Source of the DNA: Pararhizobium gei | GTDB taxonomy: Bacteria; Pseudomonadota; Alphaproteobacteria; Rhizobiales; Rhizobiaceae | Assembly (NCBI RefSeq): GCF_029223885.1 | Contig: NZ_CP119409.1 | Span: 1,824,001 to 1,888,000 of the forward strand | Reading direction: 5' to 3' | Length of the DNA stretch: 64,000 nt | Shown: positions 63,525 through 64,000 of the stretch, piece after piece | Numbering within the stretch: position 1 is the stretch's first letter | Layout: each line of letters starts with the position of its first letter | Notes under the pieces: generated by a model | Seen by the model: the letters and a program-made list of their open reading frames with translations, nothing else | Told to the model about the DNA's origin: nothing | Database searches by the model: none | Position numbers and translations under genes: made by a program

Positions 63525-64000
63525 ATGCCTTTCCGCTTCGTTCATACTGCCGACCTTCACCTCGATTCCCCCTTGCGCAGTCTCGCCTTGAAGAACGCCG
63601 ATCTGGCCGAACTGGTTCGAGGCGCGACGCGCACGGCGCTGTCGCGGATTGTCGATCTCTGCCTGTCCGAAAATGTCGATGCGCTGCTGATTGCCGGCGA
63701 TCTCTATGACGGTTCCCAGACCTCGATGAACACCGCGCTGTATCTGGCATCTGAACTCAGGAGGCTTGAGGCGGCCAGCATCCGCGTGTTCGTCATCCGA
63801 GGCAATCACGATTCCCAGTCCTCCATCAAGAAGGAGTTGACGCTTCCATCCAATGTTCATCTCTTTTCGGGTCGGGTGAAGCCGATAGCTGCAAAGACGC
63901 TCGGGAATGGCCGCGAGGTTTACATCCACGGCGTCGGCTTCGACAATCATCACGCGCCCGATAGCCTGCTTCCGTCTTTCAGCGCAGGAGTCGCCGACGC
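63525..64000 (+). CDS. SbcD/YhaO-like DNA repair metallophosphoesterase, 3' end outside the window
   Basis: The frame from the ATG at 63525 stays open for 158 codons to the right edge. It begins PFRFVHTADLHLDSPL with metal ligands Asp10 and His12, then LLIAGDLYDG and VIRGNHDSQSS, the first motifs of the Mre11/SbcD nuclease fold. In related genomes a large SbcC/YhaN-type ATPase usually follows. The ribosome site is weak; an upstream ATG at 63514 is out of frame. Confidence 0.88.
   Translation, partial: MPFRFVHTADLHLDSPLRSLALKNADLAELVRGATRTALSRIVDLCLSENVDALLIAGDLYDGSQTSMNTALYLASELRRLEAASIRVFVIRGNHDSQSSIKKELTLPSNVHLFSGRVKPIAAKTLGNGREVYIHGVGFDNHHAPDSLLPSFSAGVAD

Overview
This window looks like chromosomal DNA of a Rhizobiaceae alphaproteobacterium close to Agrobacterium/Rhizobium. 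The evidence is the rhizobial gene order (glyA-nrdR-ribD-ribE ... ribH-nusB; yceD-plsX-fabH-ihfA-merR; argC-speB-rpsI-rplM; clpP-clpX-lon-hupB), a DUF982 protein, CTTGAC-type promoters and high-GC coding sequence. No integrase, transposase, IS element, CRISPR array or rRNA was found.

Layout. 1-2646: the N-terminal 882 codons of a very large unrecognised minus-strand protein that runs off the left edge, with an AT-rich upstream region. 3.1-12 kb: an L,D-transpeptidase, then one-carbon, nucleotide and riboflavin genes (glyA, nrdR, ribD, ribE, ribH), nusB and an MFS permease. Three unrelated genes sit between ribE and ribH. 12.2-19.7 kb: proton-pumping pyrophosphatase, a BamE-type lipoprotein, a cytochrome bc1 assembly chaperone, YceD and the phospholipid/fatty-acid starters plsX and fabH, followed by ihfA and a MerR-type regulator. 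19.7-28.8 kb: an accessory segment of small hypothetical genes and a redox/detoxification cluster (peroxiredoxin-like protein, MarR regulator with a cysteine-rich tail, DoxX-like membrane protein, isochorismatase, flavin disulfide oxidoreductase, DUF4126, non-heme haloperoxidase-type hydrolase, DJ-1-like protein). It also holds decayed remnants of a catalase and an AhpD/CMD-type gene, and it ends at a tRNA-Pro(GGG) gene with a decayed second copy beside it.

29.4-39.7 kb: a Wzy-type surface polysaccharide locus (two GT4 glycosyltransferases, a Wzy polymerase, an initiating phosphoglycosyltransferase, Wza, a Wzz/Wzc-like protein, a CelD-type acetyltransferase). Its content and position resemble the Agrobacterium unipolar polysaccharide (upp) region. 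39.7-45.1 kb: phosphoesterase, DUF2842, ctaA, argC, speB and the ribosomal pair rplM-rpsI. 45.4-54.6 kb: mixed metabolic genes, a YefM-YoeB toxin-antitoxin module with a recognisable TGTACA operator, a homocysteine-forming sulfhydrylase, a P450 and an EEP-hydrolase/phospholipase-D pair. 54.8-60.5 kb: the proteostasis block clpP-clpX-lon followed by HU. 60.6-64 kb: a secreted phytase-like esterase, a second MarR regulator and the start of an SbcD-type nuclease that leaves the right edge.

Two genes cut by the window edges (complement of 1-2646, and 63525-64000) were found by reading codons directly. The strongest leads for new biology are the giant left-edge protein, the decaying redox segment with two tandem-repeat promoter sites, and the MarR protein with a four-cysteine tail.
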